Shown here one piece after another: positions 52,653 to 61,039 of a stretch of DNA of 64,000 bases (its first letter is position 1; every line of letters starts with the position of its first letter). Origin of the DNA: Ochrobactrum chromiisoli (lineage in GTDB: Bacteria > Pseudomonadota > Alphaproteobacteria > Rhizobiales > Rhizobiaceae); the NCBI RefSeq assembly GCF_026241335.1, contig NZ_JAPHAV010000001.1:868001-932000 (forward strand), read 5' to 3'. The notes under the pieces were generated by a model. It was not told where the DNA came from, did not search any database, and saw only the letters and a list, made by a program, of their open reading frames with translations. The position numbers and the translations under genes were made by a program.

Positions 52653-54359
52653 ATGTCTGAAGGCCCAGCAATCGCGAGCCATGAGCTTCCCGAACGCGAA
52701 AGCATGGAATTTGATGTTGTGATTGTCGGCGCAGGCCCTGCTGGCCTTGCTGCGGCGATCCGGTTCAAGCAGATCAATCCTGAGCTTTCAGTCGTTGTTC
52801 TTGAAAAGGGCGGGGAAGTCGGCGCGCATATTCTCTCAGGCGCAGTCGTTGATCCAAGCGGTATTGATCAGCTTCTTCCGGGCTGGCGAGAGGAAGAGGG
52901 GCACCCCTTCAAGACGCCAGTGACGGCTGACCATTTTTTGTTGCTGGGTCCTGCTGGCTCTGCGCGCTTGCCAAATTTCATCATGCCGCCGCTGATGAAC
53001 AATCACGGCAATTACATTGTATCGCTTGGCAATGTCTGCCGCTGGCTTGGTACGAAGGCTGAAGAGCTTGGCGTTGAAATCTATCCGGGCTTTGCTGCGA
53101 CGGAAGTGCTTTATAATGATGAAGGCGCTGTGATCGGTGTGGCAACGGGCGACATGGGCATTGAGCGCGATGGCACACATGGCCCGAATTACACGCGCGG
53201 CATGGCATTGCTTGGCAAATATGTGCTGATTGGCGAAGGTGCGCGCGGTTCGCTGGCCAAGGAACTGATCACCAAGTTCAAGCTTGATGAGGGGCGCGAG
53301 CCAGCCAAATTTGGTATTGGCCTCAAAGAGCTTTGGCAAGTCGATCCATCCCAGCATAAGCCTGGCTTGGTGCAGCATTCATTCGGCTGGCCGCTGGACA
53401 TGAAAACCGGCGGTGGCGCGTTTCTGTATCACCTTGAAGACAATATGGTTGCGGTTGGTTTTGTGCTGCATCTCAACTATAAAAACCCGTATTTGTCGCC
53501 GTTTGAAGAATTTCAGCGCTTCAAGACGCATCCGGCAATCCGCGCTACTTTTGAAGGTGGCAAGCGCCTGTCTTATGGCGCGCGCGCGATCACCGAAGGC
53601 GGATACCAATCGGTGCCAAAACTGTCTTTCCCTGGCGGCGCGCTGATCGGTTGTTCGGCAGGCTTTGTCAATGTTCCACGCATTAAAGGCAGCCACAACG
53701 CGGTTCTGTCTGGCATTCTTGCCGCCAATAAAATTGCAGAAGCCTTGGCGGCTGGCCGTGCCAATGATGAGCCGATTGAAATCGAAAACAGCTGGCGCAA
53801 CAGTGCCATCGGCAAGGATTTGAAGCGCGTTCGCAACGTGAAGCCGCTGTGGTCGAAGCTTGGAACAGTTGTGGGTGTTACTCTTGGTGGTCTTGATATG
53901 TGGACCAATCAGCTGTTTGGCTTTTCGTTCTTCGGCACGCTGAAGCATGGCAAGACCGATGCGCAGGCATTGGAACCTGCAGCAAAGCATAAGAAGATTG
54001 ACTATCCGAAGCCGGATGGCGTTCTGACTTTTGATCGTCTGTCGTCAGTGTTTCTGTCGAACACCAATCACGACGAAAACGAGCCAGTGCACTTACAAGT
54101 CGCTGATATGAAATTGCAGCAGACGTCAGAACATGATGTTTTTGCTGGTCCATCGACACGCTATTGCCCGGCGGGCGTTTATGAATGGGTGGATGCTGAC
54201 GGCAATTCTGCAACTGACCCACAGGCCAAAGACGTTCGCTTTGTAATCAATGCGCAGAACTGCGTGCATTGCAAAACGTGCGACATCAAGGACCCGAACC
54301 AGAACATCAACTGGGTTCCGCCACAAGGCGGCGAAGGACCAGTTTATGTAAACATGTAA
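52653..54359 (+). CDS. Electron transfer flavoprotein-ubiquinone oxidoreductase (ETF-QO)
   Basis: About 568 residues, normal length. FAD-binding VVIVGAGPAGLAAAIRF at the start, the HILSGAVVDP and PGGALIGCSAGFVNVPRIKG motifs, and a C-terminal 4Fe-4S module with CPAGVYEW and CVHCKTCDIKDP. It passes electrons from acyl-CoA and amino-acid dehydrogenases via ETF to ubiquinone at the membrane. Start is ATG 52653 after ACGGAGGCACGA. The last codons are part of a 75-base tandem repeat that continues after the stop. Confidence 0.95.
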   Translation: MSEGPAIASHELPERESMEFDVVIVGAGPAGLAAAIRFKQINPELSVVVLEKGGEVGAHILSGAVVDPSGIDQLLPGWREEEGHPFKTPVTADHFLLLGPAGSARLPNFIMPPLMNNHGNYIVSLGNVCRWLGTKAEELGVEIYPGFAATEVLYNDEGAVIGVATGDMGIERDGTHGPNYTRGMALLGKYVLIGEGARGSLAKELITKFKLDEGREPAKFGIGLKELWQVDPSQHKPGLVQHSFGWPLDMKTGGGAFLYHLEDNMVAVGFVLHLNYKNPYLSPFEEFQRFKTHPAIRATFEGGKRLSYGARAITEGGYQSVPKLSFPGGALIGCSAGFVNVPRIKGSHNAVLSGILAANKIAEALAAGRANDEPIEIENSWRNSAIGKDLKRVRNVKPLWSKLGTVVGVTLGGLDMWTNQLFGFSFFGTLKHGKTDAQALEPAAKHKKIDYPKPDGVLTFDRLSSVFLSNTNHDENEPVHLQVADMKLQQTSEHDVFAGPSTRYCPAGVYEWVDADGNSATDPQAKDVRFVINAQNCVHCKTCDIKDPNQNINWVPPQGGEGPVYVNM

Positions 54360-54513
54360 TGTTTACAGGAACTGTGTCCGTCTCGTCCGCCGCTGAAAAA
54401 TGCCGGCGAAGGACCGGTTTATGTAAACATGTAATGTTTACAGGAACTGTGTCCGTCTCGACCGCCGTTGAAAAATGTCGGCGAAGGACCAGTTTAGGAA
54501 AACATGTAAATGG
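54330..54513. repeat. 75-bp tandem repeat at the 3' end of the ETF-QO gene
   Basis: Units start at 54330, 54405 and 54480 (the third is partial, about 33 bases). Each begins GGCGAAGGACC and contains the last ten codons and stop of ETF-QO (ending VYVNM), then a stretch with GTAAACAT-GTA-ATGTTTAC, a perfect 8-base hairpin across the stop codon. The unit is 25 codons, so the frame is kept. Units 1 and 2 differ at only a few bases. Confidence 0.93.
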
Positions 54514-54514
54514 A

Positions 54515-54541
54515 AAAGGCGGTTTCAAACCGCCTTTTTTA
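54515..54541 (+). terminator. Terminator after ETF-QO (shared with convergent EEP gene)
   Basis: Stem AAAGGCGG/CCGCCTTT around TTTCAAA, then TTTTATT. It lies after the tandem repeat and just before the stop of the convergent gene at 54539. Confidence 0.85.
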
Positions 54542-55555
54542 TTGAAGCATAACGGATTGCGTTTCCGGCTCATCAGTATCGGGCCGGACAGGCAAAGGAA
54601 CTGAAAAATCAAGCCTGACGGGCAGATGATCCGACCCTACGTTGTCGCGTGAAATGGCAACAGGTTCTTGGATTTCGTCGCTTACGAGAACCTGATCAAT
54701 AGGCAAACCGATATAAGGCGCGAGTACCACGGAAAGACTTTGTGGCATCCATGTGCCGCCGATTCCGGTCAACGCCCTCGTGGCCGAAGCCTTTTCAATA
54801 CGATGGACTGCATTGCTCCACGGCGTTGCGTTGAAGTCACCCGCAATCATCGACGGGCCGTTGAATTTTTGCAATTCCGGCGCCAATGCATCAATGGTCG
54901 TGGCTTGATTAAATGGCCATGGAAGGGCGGCGTGATAAGCCGCAACGTTGACGCTTGTGCCACTGAAATCGATCGCTGTCATAGCAAGGCGGTTATCGCC
55001 AAGGCAGAGTTGTTTGCTGCCTTCACTGAATGGGCGGCGGGACAAAATACCCACGCCCATCTTGCCGCCATCGATGTGGCATTCAAAATGATAAGGATAT
55101 GTGCCTTTGAGAATATCGATCCACATAGCCCAATCGGAACCGGCTTCCTGATAGGTGATCACATCAGGTTTTTCCTGCGCAATCATTTGCAAGACGCGTT
55201 TTGGTTCAGGATTATTATAGCGTAGATTGATCTGCACCAGACTATAACGCGCAGCAGATGCTGGTGTCGTGGCCTGGGCTGCGGATGATCCTTCAAGCAG
55301 ATTGCGTGCCGCGCTCACTGTTGTGCTGAAAGCAAGGATTGCAAACAGCAGGATCATTGCTCCCTCTCGCCGCATCGTTGTGAACAGAAGCGGCAGCGCA
55401 AAGAGCCCCATCAGAATTGCAAGATGTGGCCGGAAATGCGCAAGTGAATCAAACATCGGATGCGCTGCGCCGAGAAATCCGAGCACAAGCGGAACTGACA
55501 CCAGAACGGCGGTGATCAGCAGGAAAAATGAAAGGCTTTCACGGCGTTTTGACAT
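54539..55555 (-). CDS. Membrane-anchored endonuclease/exonuclease/phosphatase family protein
   Basis: A 338-residue protein with three membrane segments at the N-terminus (about 8-30, 40-60 and 65-85) and a periplasmic EEP domain: VQINLRYNN, ITYQEAG (catalytic Glu), AAYHAALPWP, AGDFNATPWS and SDHLPVRLDF. The EEP superfamily cuts phosphodiesters in nucleic acids or lipids. The substrate is not visible. It overlaps the terminator of ETF-QO. Confidence 0.85.
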   Translation of the reverse strand: MSKRRESLSFFLLITAVLVSVPLVLGFLGAAHPMFDSLAHFRPHLAILMGLFALPLLFTTMRREGAMILLFAILAFSTTVSAARNLLEGSSAAQATTPASAARYSLVQINLRYNNPEPKRVLQMIAQEKPDVITYQEAGSDWAMWIDILKGTYPYHFECHIDGGKMGVGILSRRPFSEGSKQLCLGDNRLAMTAIDFSGTSVNVAAYHAALPWPFNQATTIDALAPELQKFNGPSMIAGDFNATPWSNAVHRIEKASATRALTGIGGTWMPQSLSVVLAPYIGLPIDQVLVSDEIQEPVAISRDNVGSDHLPVRLDFSVPLPVRPDTDEPETQSVMLQ

Positions 55556-55623
55556 GACAGGCGCTTAGCGTTTGATTGCGGCGTGATGATGGTGCCGCAA
55601 GTAAACCCGCAGCACCCTTATCA

Positions 55624-57126
55624 TTATTGAAACGCCGTCTCGTAGAAGCTCCTGAGTTTGCGTGAATGCAGCCTTTCGTCTGGCATGGCGGCAATCTTTT
55701 CCATGGCGCGAATACCAATCTGCAAATGCTGCGCGACCTGTCGTTTGTAAAAGTCCGTTGCCATGCCCGGCAGCTTCAATTCGCCATGCAGCGGCTTGTC
55801 GGAAACGCACAAAAGCGTGCCATAGGGAACGCGGAAGCGGAAACCATTGGCTGCAATTGTGGCTGACTCCATATCAAGTGCAACGGCCCGCGCCTGCGAA
55901 AGACGCTGAACCGGGCCGCGCTGGTCGCGCAATTCCCAGTTTCGATTGTCGATTGTGGCAACAGTGCCGGTGCGCATGATGCGCTTTAAATCATAGCCTT
56001 CAAGGCCGGTGACTTCCTCAACGGCTTCTTCCAGGGCAACCTGAATTTCTGCAAGAGCTGGCAGAGGCACCCACACAGGAAGATCGTCATCAAGAACGTG
56101 GTCTTCACGCATATAGGCATGCGCAAGCACATAATCGCCAAGCTCTTGACTGTTGCGCAGCCCAGCGCAATGTCCCAGCATCAGCCAGGCGTGCGGGCGC
56201 AACACCGCAATATGGTCTGTAATCGTCTTTGCGTTGGATGGGCCAACACCGATATTGACCATGGTGATACCGGAATGATCAGCCCGTTGCAGATGGTAGG
56301 CTGGCATCTGCGGCATACGCTGTAATGCGTTGCCGATACTCGGCGCAGATTCTCCGGCGTGCGTTATCGCGTTACCCGGCTCGACGAAACTGTCGTAACC
56401 GCCGCCACCTTCTGCCATAAGCTTGCGTGCATAGTCGCAAAACTCGTCCATATAGAACTGGTAGTTGGTGAACAGCACGAAATTTTGGAAATGTTTCGGG
56501 CTGGTTGCGGTGTAATGGGCAAGCCGGTGCAGCGAATAGTCAACGCGCTGTGCGGTGAAAGGAGCGAGCGGCATTGGCTCGCCGGGTATTGGATCAAAGT
56601 CCGCATTGACGATTTTGTCGTCAGTGGCAGCCAAATCCGGCACGTCAAACAGATCGCGCATTGGGTGCGTGAAGGCATTGGCAACCGATGCCTCGACATA
56701 GGTGCCTTCCATGAAGGCAAAATGGATCGGAATGGGGGTTGCCGATTCCCGAACGGTGACGGCAACACCGTGATTGCGCATCAGCAGGCGGATTTGTTCG
56801 TTGAGATAATGATCAAACAGATCAGGTCGTGTAATTGTTGCTGCATAATCGCCGGGCATGGTCACGTGGCCATAAGCAAGCCGTGTATCGACGTGGGCGA
56901 AGCTCGACGTAGACAGGCAAATTTCGGGATAAAAAGCCCTATACCGCTGCGGGCGGACCTCTCCCTTTGCCAATTGCTCAAAAGCCTTGCGGAGAAATGC
57001 GGTGTTGCGATCATAAAGTTTGCGCAGCGCGGCAACAGCCGCGCCAGCATCGGTAAAAACTTGCGGCTCCATAAAGGGCGGCATTTTAATTTCGTTGAGA
57101 AATGGATGATCGATTCGCTGTGTCAT
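55624..57126 (-). CDS. amn: AMP nucleosidase
   Basis: A 500-residue enzyme, normal for Amn. It splits AMP into adenine and ribose 5-phosphate. The N-terminal Amn domain has HPFLNEIKMPPFMEP; the C-terminal nucleoside-phosphorylase-like domain has TMVNIGVGPSNAKT, MLGHCAGLRNSQELGDYVLA (in parts) and ALDMESATIAANGFRFRVPYGT (in parts). Start ATG 57126. Divergent from the GST gene, with two tiny genes on its own strand upstream. Confidence 0.93.
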   Translation of the reverse strand: MTQRIDHPFLNEIKMPPFMEPQVFTDAGAAVAALRKLYDRNTAFLRKAFEQLAKGEVRPQRYRAFYPEICLSTSSFAHVDTRLAYGHVTMPGDYAATITRPDLFDHYLNEQIRLLMRNHGVAVTVRESATPIPIHFAFMEGTYVEASVANAFTHPMRDLFDVPDLAATDDKIVNADFDPIPGEPMPLAPFTAQRVDYSLHRLAHYTATSPKHFQNFVLFTNYQFYMDEFCDYARKLMAEGGGGYDSFVEPGNAITHAGESAPSIGNALQRMPQMPAYHLQRADHSGITMVNIGVGPSNAKTITDHIAVLRPHAWLMLGHCAGLRNSQELGDYVLAHAYMREDHVLDDDLPVWVPLPALAEIQVALEEAVEEVTGLEGYDLKRIMRTGTVATIDNRNWELRDQRGPVQRLSQARAVALDMESATIAANGFRFRVPYGTLLCVSDKPLHGELKLPGMATDFYKRQVAQHLQIGIRAMEKIAAMPDERLHSRKLRSFYETAFQ

Positions 57127-57167
57127 AGCCTAGTATAACAAAGTCTTTGACACGCGCATGTCTCACT

Positions 57168-57335
57168 TTATGAGCTTCGTTGCAGACTCACGTAAAGAAC
57201 GAGTCCGGCGGCACTCATCTGTGCTTTCTGGCCGATTTGCGTATAGGCAAATGTAGCAGCAGGTCCGGTAAAAGCCGCTGTGAACAGTAAAACGCGCAAT
57301 GCAATCAGTGCGGAGAGACGGCAACGTGAAATCAT
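57168..57335 (-). CDS. Tiny hydrophobic protein, second of an overlapping pair
   Basis: A 55-residue frame starting at ATG 57335, in ATGA overlap with the stop of the preceding tiny gene. The sequence has one long hydrophobic helix (LSALIALRVLLFTAAF, about 8-23, then GPAATFAY) and a Leu/Val-rich C-terminal stretch. No known domain. Stop TAA at 57168-57170. The overlap with its partner and the lack of other content argue that it is real; its end lies 42 bases before the amn start. Confidence 0.5.
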   Translation of the reverse strand: MISRCRLSALIALRVLLFTAAFTGPAATFAYTQIGQKAQMSAAGLVLYVSLQRSS

Positions 57336-57496
57336 AGCCTTGTCTCTTCGCGCGCAGGTTTGAGATGCATCACGGTCATCGGGCTGATAACGGGGTTGTC
57401 ACGATAGACATCATATTTTCGATCAACAAAGAGACCTGCAATGATTGCAAAACCTGCAATCATCAAACAGACTATTGTGACACGCCATAACAGCAT
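57332..57496 (-). CDS. Tiny membrane protein, first of an overlapping pair
   Basis: A 54-residue frame from ATG 57496 with a strong GGGGGAAAT ribosome site. One membrane helix (VTIVCLMIAGFAIIAGLFV, about 6-24) is followed by a short polar tail (DRKYDVYRDNPVISP). No family known to me. Overlaps the next tiny gene in ATGA. Both are on the amn strand and could be cotranscribed with it. Confidence 0.6.
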   Translation of the reverse strand: MLLWRVTIVCLMIAGFAIIAGLFVDRKYDVYRDNPVISPMTVMHLKPAREETRL

Positions 57497-57705
57497 ATTT
57501 CCCCCGGCTTCAAAATCGTTTGATCTATGCGGTTGAGTTTAAAGCTGCCATCTGAACTGCTCCTGAGAGCTGCATTCATCCGGCGTTCAAAAATATTGAT
57601 GTTTCATTAACTTGATCGCTTCGCACTTGTGCCAAGCTGCACGAATCTTATGTTAACTCGCATCGGAAATACGCACAAAGCCAAGAAAGCGGGAGACAAA
57701 TACCT

Positions 57706-58416
57706 ATGGCTGAGCAGATAAAACCCATTGAGCTTTACTATTGGCCCACCCCAAATGGCTTTAAGATCAGCATCATGCTGGAGGAATTAGGCGTTCCCTA
57801 TGAAGTCAAATATGTGAATATCGGCAAGGGGGATCAGTTCCAGCCGGACTTCCTCAAAATCGCACCGAACAACCGTATGCCTGCGATTATCGATCCGGAA
57901 GGTCCGGGCGGTGAGCCGATCTCGGTGTTTGAATCCGGTGCGATCCTGCAATATCTCGGCAGGAAGTTCGGCAAGTTCTATCCAGCAGACGAACGCAAGC
58001 GCGTTGCCGTTGATGAATGGCTGATGTGGCAGATGGGCGGACTTGGTCCTATGTCGGGGCAGGCAGGGCACTTCCGCGTTTATGCGCCGGAAAAGGTGCA
58101 GTACGGCATCGACCGCTATACCAATGAAGTCAACCGTCTTTATGGCGTGCTCGATCGCCAGCTTGAAGGCAAAGATTATATCGCAGGCGAATATTCCATC
58201 GCTGATATGGCGAGTATCGGTTGGATCAATGCTTACAAAAATTTTGACCAGAAGCTGGAGGATTTTCCCAACCTCAAGCGCTGGCATGAAACCATGAATG
58301 CGCGACCTGCCGTACAGCGTGGTCTTGTGGTTGGTAAGGAAGAGCGCGAACGCGCATTGGCCTCGGCAAACAAGGAAGAAGAGCAGAAAGTGCTCTTTGG
58401 TCAGAAAGCGCGATAA
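57706..58416 (+). CDS. Glutathione S-transferase / GSH-dependent disulfide reductase (YfcG-like)
   Basis: A 236-residue GST. N-terminal thioredoxin-like half: ELYYWPTPNGFKISIMLEEL with the TPNG site in place of Ser/Tyr, NNRMPAIIDP and FESGAILQYL; C-terminal helical half with the GEYSIADMASIGW motif. TPNG and the overall pattern are those of YfcG/YghU (Nu class), which reduce disulfides with glutathione. Cytosolic. GGGAGAC lies before ATG 57706. Ends with the hairpin at 58421. Confidence 0.9.
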   Translation: MAEQIKPIELYYWPTPNGFKISIMLEELGVPYEVKYVNIGKGDQFQPDFLKIAPNNRMPAIIDPEGPGGEPISVFESGAILQYLGRKFGKFYPADERKRVAVDEWLMWQMGGLGPMSGQAGHFRVYAPEKVQYGIDRYTNEVNRLYGVLDRQLEGKDYIAGEYSIADMASIGWINAYKNFDQKLEDFPNLKRWHETMNARPAVQRGLVVGKEERERALASANKEEEQKVLFGQKAR

Positions 58417-58420
58417 TGAT

Positions 58421-58450
58421 AAAAGGCGGCTGAGAAGCCGCCTTTTATAT
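58421..58450 (+). terminator. Terminator after the GST gene (also faces DUF2147)
   Basis: Stem AAAAGGCGGCT/AGCCGCCTTTT (58421-58431, 58436-58446) with GAGA loop, then ATAT. It lies between two convergent genes and may serve both. Confidence 0.85.
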
Positions 58451-58456
58451 ATAGGT

Positions 58457-58816
58457 CTATTGCCTTGTGAGGCTTTCACTTTTGCAAATCAAGCCGCCCA
58501 TAACGCAGCCCGAGAGTGATAGCGTGTTGCCCTTGACGCTTGCCTTGCCCGTATAGGTCTTGCCTTCGTCGAGCTTGTTGACTTCACCCTTATAGCTGCC
58601 GTCCTCGCCCGACATGGTGCCGATCGACTTGCCCTTATATTCGCCGGTCTGCACAGTGCCGCAATATTTGCCGCCACCACAGGCGGCATAGCTGATGATC
58701 GTGCCATTCGGACGTTTCCATGTGCCGACAATTGCCTCATTGGCAAAGGCAGGTGCTGCAAGCGTCGCGCTCAATGCAACAGTTGCCGTTATTCCCAAAA
58801 ACAGTTTACGGATCAT
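58457..58816 (-). CDS. DUF2147 domain-containing secreted protein
   Basis: A 119-residue periplasmic protein with signal peptide (FLGITATVALSATLAAPAFA, cleaved near 25). The DUF2147 core is IVGTWKRPNGTIISYAAC, YCGTVQTGEYKGK and the C-terminal LSLSGCVMGGLICKS. Four Cys may form disulfides. Function unknown. A site with ACGTTTACGTT lies about 55 bases upstream. Confidence 0.88.
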   Translation of the reverse strand: MIRKLFLGITATVALSATLAAPAFANEAIVGTWKRPNGTIISYAACGGGKYCGTVQTGEYKGKSIGTMSGEDGSYKGEVNKLDEGKTYTGKASVKGNTLSLSGCVMGGLICKSESLTRQ

Positions 58817-59235
58817 GCATTCCTCCCAAAATGCGGCAAGGCAATCAGCCTTGCGGAAAACTTACGCAAACGTAAACGTAATGGAGTTTTCGTCGAAGTG
58901 GAAGAGGGATAATTTGCGCACGGCAGCAATGTTTCTGACATGATCAATCTGCGTCATGGTTATCATCTGGTTTAAAGGTCCGCTGCCGCAAAATTGCGTT
59001 ATTTTAGAAAAGCACAGCAATTGTCGGCCTTTGGATGTTTAACAAATTCCGAAGTTTACCCCTTGTTTGTATTTCGTTGTCGCGTTGTTAAGCATCTGTT
59101 TTAACGCGCATTTTAATCCTGTGGCTTATCTTGAAGACCATGAACGGAACGACAGATCCGACAATCTGCGGCGGCGAAAGCCCGTCACGGAAACAAAGAG
59201 CGGACGGTTCTCGGGATTTAACAGGGACAAAGAAA
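58817..59235. other. Intergenic region between DUF2147 and the SEL1-like gene
   Basis: No gene was supported; short frames lack family-like sequence. Contains the operator-like site at 58862-58881 and is AT-rich from about 58970. Confidence 0.4.
58862..58881 (-). promoter_or_regulatory. LiuR-like site upstream of DUF2147
   Basis: On the minus strand TTACGTTTACGTTTGCGTAA; it holds the same 11-base core ACGTTTACGTT as the site before ETF-QO. The distance to the DUF2147 start is about 46-65 bases, usual for an operator. Confidence 0.4.
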
Positions 59236-59493
59236 ATGACACAGTTTCAGAGCGTTACACAGCACCACACGAAAACTTCACAGGATCGCATCCTGCTGGA
59301 GATGGGTTTGAAATATGCTATTGGTCGCGACTGTGAAATCGATGTGGTTGAAGCGCATAAATGGCTCAACATCGCAGCCATTCGCGGCAACCAGAAAGCT
59401 GAACGTATGCGCAATCAGGTTGCCGCAACCATGAGCAAAAGCGAATTGGCCGCAGCCCTTCGTGGCGCGCGTGAGTGGATGACCTCTCACTGA
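59236..59493 (+). CDS. Small SEL1-repeat-like protein
   Basis: An 85-residue cytosolic protein with one SEL1-like helical pair: LEMGLKYAIGRDCEIDVVEAHKWLNIAAIRG (in parts: LKYAIGRDCEID, VEAHKWLNIAA). Such single-repeat proteins occur widely in rhizobia; partner and role unknown. Start ATG 59236 after AGGGACAAAG; the longer frame from 59131 has a low-quality N-terminus. Confidence 0.75.
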   Translation: MTQFQSVTQHHTKTSQDRILLEMGLKYAIGRDCEIDVVEAHKWLNIAAIRGNQKAERMRNQVAATMSKSELAAALRGAREWMTSH

Positions 59494-59798
59494 CGGCAAT
59501 ATTCGGATTTTAACTCTGTTTCAATAAAAACGAGACAAGGGCATGTAATTTCGATATATTTACTTTGCGTATCTAAGCTAAGTAACACATAAAAAATGAC
59601 AGTCAGAAATTTTGTGTTGTAGATAATGTTAATATTAAGCAATTGATTGACATATACCTTGTATCATATCAAGCTTAGTAGAGTAAGAAATATAAAAGCT
59701 ATTGCGGTCGATCAAACACATTCGCTGTTTTGAAATATCGTGAGAAGCGATCCGTATACAACGAATTCAATAGTCCGTATCCGACAGGGAGCGACGCG
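59494..59798. other. AT-rich region before the Cys-repeat protein gene
   Basis: No gene. TTGACA at 59647-59652 is followed by a partly symmetric stretch (TTGACATATAC...GTATCATATCAAG), which could be a promoter with an operator. No Pho box was recognised. Confidence 0.35.
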
Positions 59799-60452
59799 AT
59801 GTCTATTCGTACCTTCACAGCCATGGCCGGCACCGCAATGATTTTGGGCGCATCTGCCTTCGTTTTCTCATCCCCGGCAAGCGCACTGACCATGAAAGAG
59901 TGTAGCGCGAAGTATCAGGCTGCCAAAGATGCTGGAACGCTTGGCGGTGTAAAATGGAATGATTTCCGTAAATCGCAGTGTGGTGACGATGCAGCTGCAG
60001 CGCCCGCTGCTCCGGTTGTTCCGGCGAATAAAGCCGCAGCCCCTGCCAAAAATGCAGCCGCTCCTGCTGCAGATGATGCTGGCAAAGGCCTTAGCATGAA
60101 GCAGTGCAGCACAAAATATCAGGCAGCAAAAGATGCCGGTACCGATGGCGGTGTCAAGTGGAACGACTTCCGTAAGTCGGAATGTGGACCGGGTGCGGAT
60201 CCGGTTGCGCTGACCACCGATGGCAATTCAGAGCCTCCTGCGCCAACTGTTGCTGCACCGCGTGGTGTGAAATTCCCGACAGCTGTTTCTGCCAAGTTCT
60301 CAAATGAATCTCCGGGCAAGGCGCGCATGCATACTTGCCTTGAGCAGTATCATGCGGCCAAGGATGCAAATGCGCTTGGCGGACTTAAGTGGGTCCAGAA
60401 GGGCGGCGGCTACTACAGCCTTTGCAATGCACGCCTGAAGGGCAATTCGTAA
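59799..60452 (+). CDS. Secreted protein with three Cys-containing repeats (PsiF-like)
   Basis: A 217-residue exported protein. The signal peptide (residues 1-30) ends near SPASA. Three repeats of about 30 residues follow: MKECSAKYQAAKDAG...WNDFRKSQC, MKQCSTKYQAAKDAG...WNDFRKSEC and MHTCLEQYHAAKDAN...YSLCNAR; each has two Cys that may pair. The links are Ala/Pro-rich. The repeat resembles PsiF, a phosphate-starvation protein, but that is a weak likeness. Start ATG 59799 after CAGGGAGCG. Function unknown. Confidence 0.75.
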   Translation: MSIRTFTAMAGTAMILGASAFVFSSPASALTMKECSAKYQAAKDAGTLGGVKWNDFRKSQCGDDAAAAPAAPVVPANKAAAPAKNAAAPAADDAGKGLSMKQCSTKYQAAKDAGTDGGVKWNDFRKSECGPGADPVALTTDGNSEPPAPTVAAPRGVKFPTAVSAKFSNESPGKARMHTCLEQYHAAKDANALGGLKWVQKGGGYYSLCNARLKGNS

Positions 60453-60460
60453 GTTCAGAG

Positions 60461-60503
60461 CTGTTCCCGCACGTTACAAACGGCGGGGACAGCCCTGTTT
60501 TTG
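60461..60503 (+). terminator. Terminator after the Cys-repeat protein
   Basis: Stem CTGTTCCCGC/GCGGGGACAG (60461-60470, 60483-60492, one G-T pair), then CCCTGTTTTTG. Confidence 0.65.
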
Positions 60504-60603
60504 CTCTACGCATTATTCAACGCAAAGGTTTTTCGCACTTTTGCTGGGGATACTTTATCTTAAACGGCTTTAAGTCGGTTTGAACTTGCACCGTTTTAGA
60601 TGG

Positions 60604-60637
60604 AAGGGCCTTGCTGATCGGCAAGGCCCTTTTTTAT
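60604..60637 (-). terminator. Terminator of the DUF423 side / bidirectional
   Basis: Stem AAGGGCCTTGC/GCAAGGCCCTT with TGATCG loop, followed on the plus strand by TTTTTATT. It may end transcripts from the left; in the leftward direction it lies after the DUF423 stop, but the T-tail there is weak. Confidence 0.75.
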
Positions 60638-60652
60638 TCGGGTGGCTGTTGC

Positions 60653-61024
60653 TCAGCCTCTTTTAAACCAGCCGCTCACTCCCACCACGAGCCAGCCCAG
60701 AATCAGGAGGCTCCCGCCGGTAGGCGCCGCCATCGGAAATAGCCTGTTCCCGATCATATCCCGCATAAACAGATCGCCACAGAACAGCGCCAGCCCCGCC
60801 ACCAGCAATGCCGCGCCAATATTTGCGACACGGCTGTTTGGAATAATCAGTGACAAAACCAGCAGGGCAGGGGCGTGGCCGAGCAATATCGGAGCGATGG
60901 CACTTAGATGATTCTCCCCGCCATGTGCTGCACCGGCATAGGCCGCTATGGCCAGAGCACCACAAAGGCCTGCAAGTGTGCCAAACAGAATATTGCGGGG
61001 TTGGCTGCTGTTTTGGATCGACAT
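60653..61024 (-). CDS. DUF423 family membrane protein
   Basis: A 123-residue protein with four membrane helices. The family marks are GALAIAAYAGAAHG and the C-terminal PMAAPTGGSLLILGWLVV. Function unknown. It follows the aminotransferase gene after 15 bases on the same strand and is probably cotranscribed. Confidence 0.9.
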   Translation of the reverse strand: MSIQNSSQPRNILFGTLAGLCGALAIAAYAGAAHGGENHLSAIAPILLGHAPALLVLSLIIPNSRVANIGAALLVAGLALFCGDLFMRDMIGNRLFPMAAPTGGSLLILGWLVVGVSGWFKRG

Positions 61025-61039
61025 ATCATTACTCCGCTC

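Noticed and set aside
54269-54604. 111-codon frame over the ETF-QO tandem repeat
   Set aside because: It is in a different frame from ETF-QO, made of repeated sequence that reads through the repeat, and covers the terminator.
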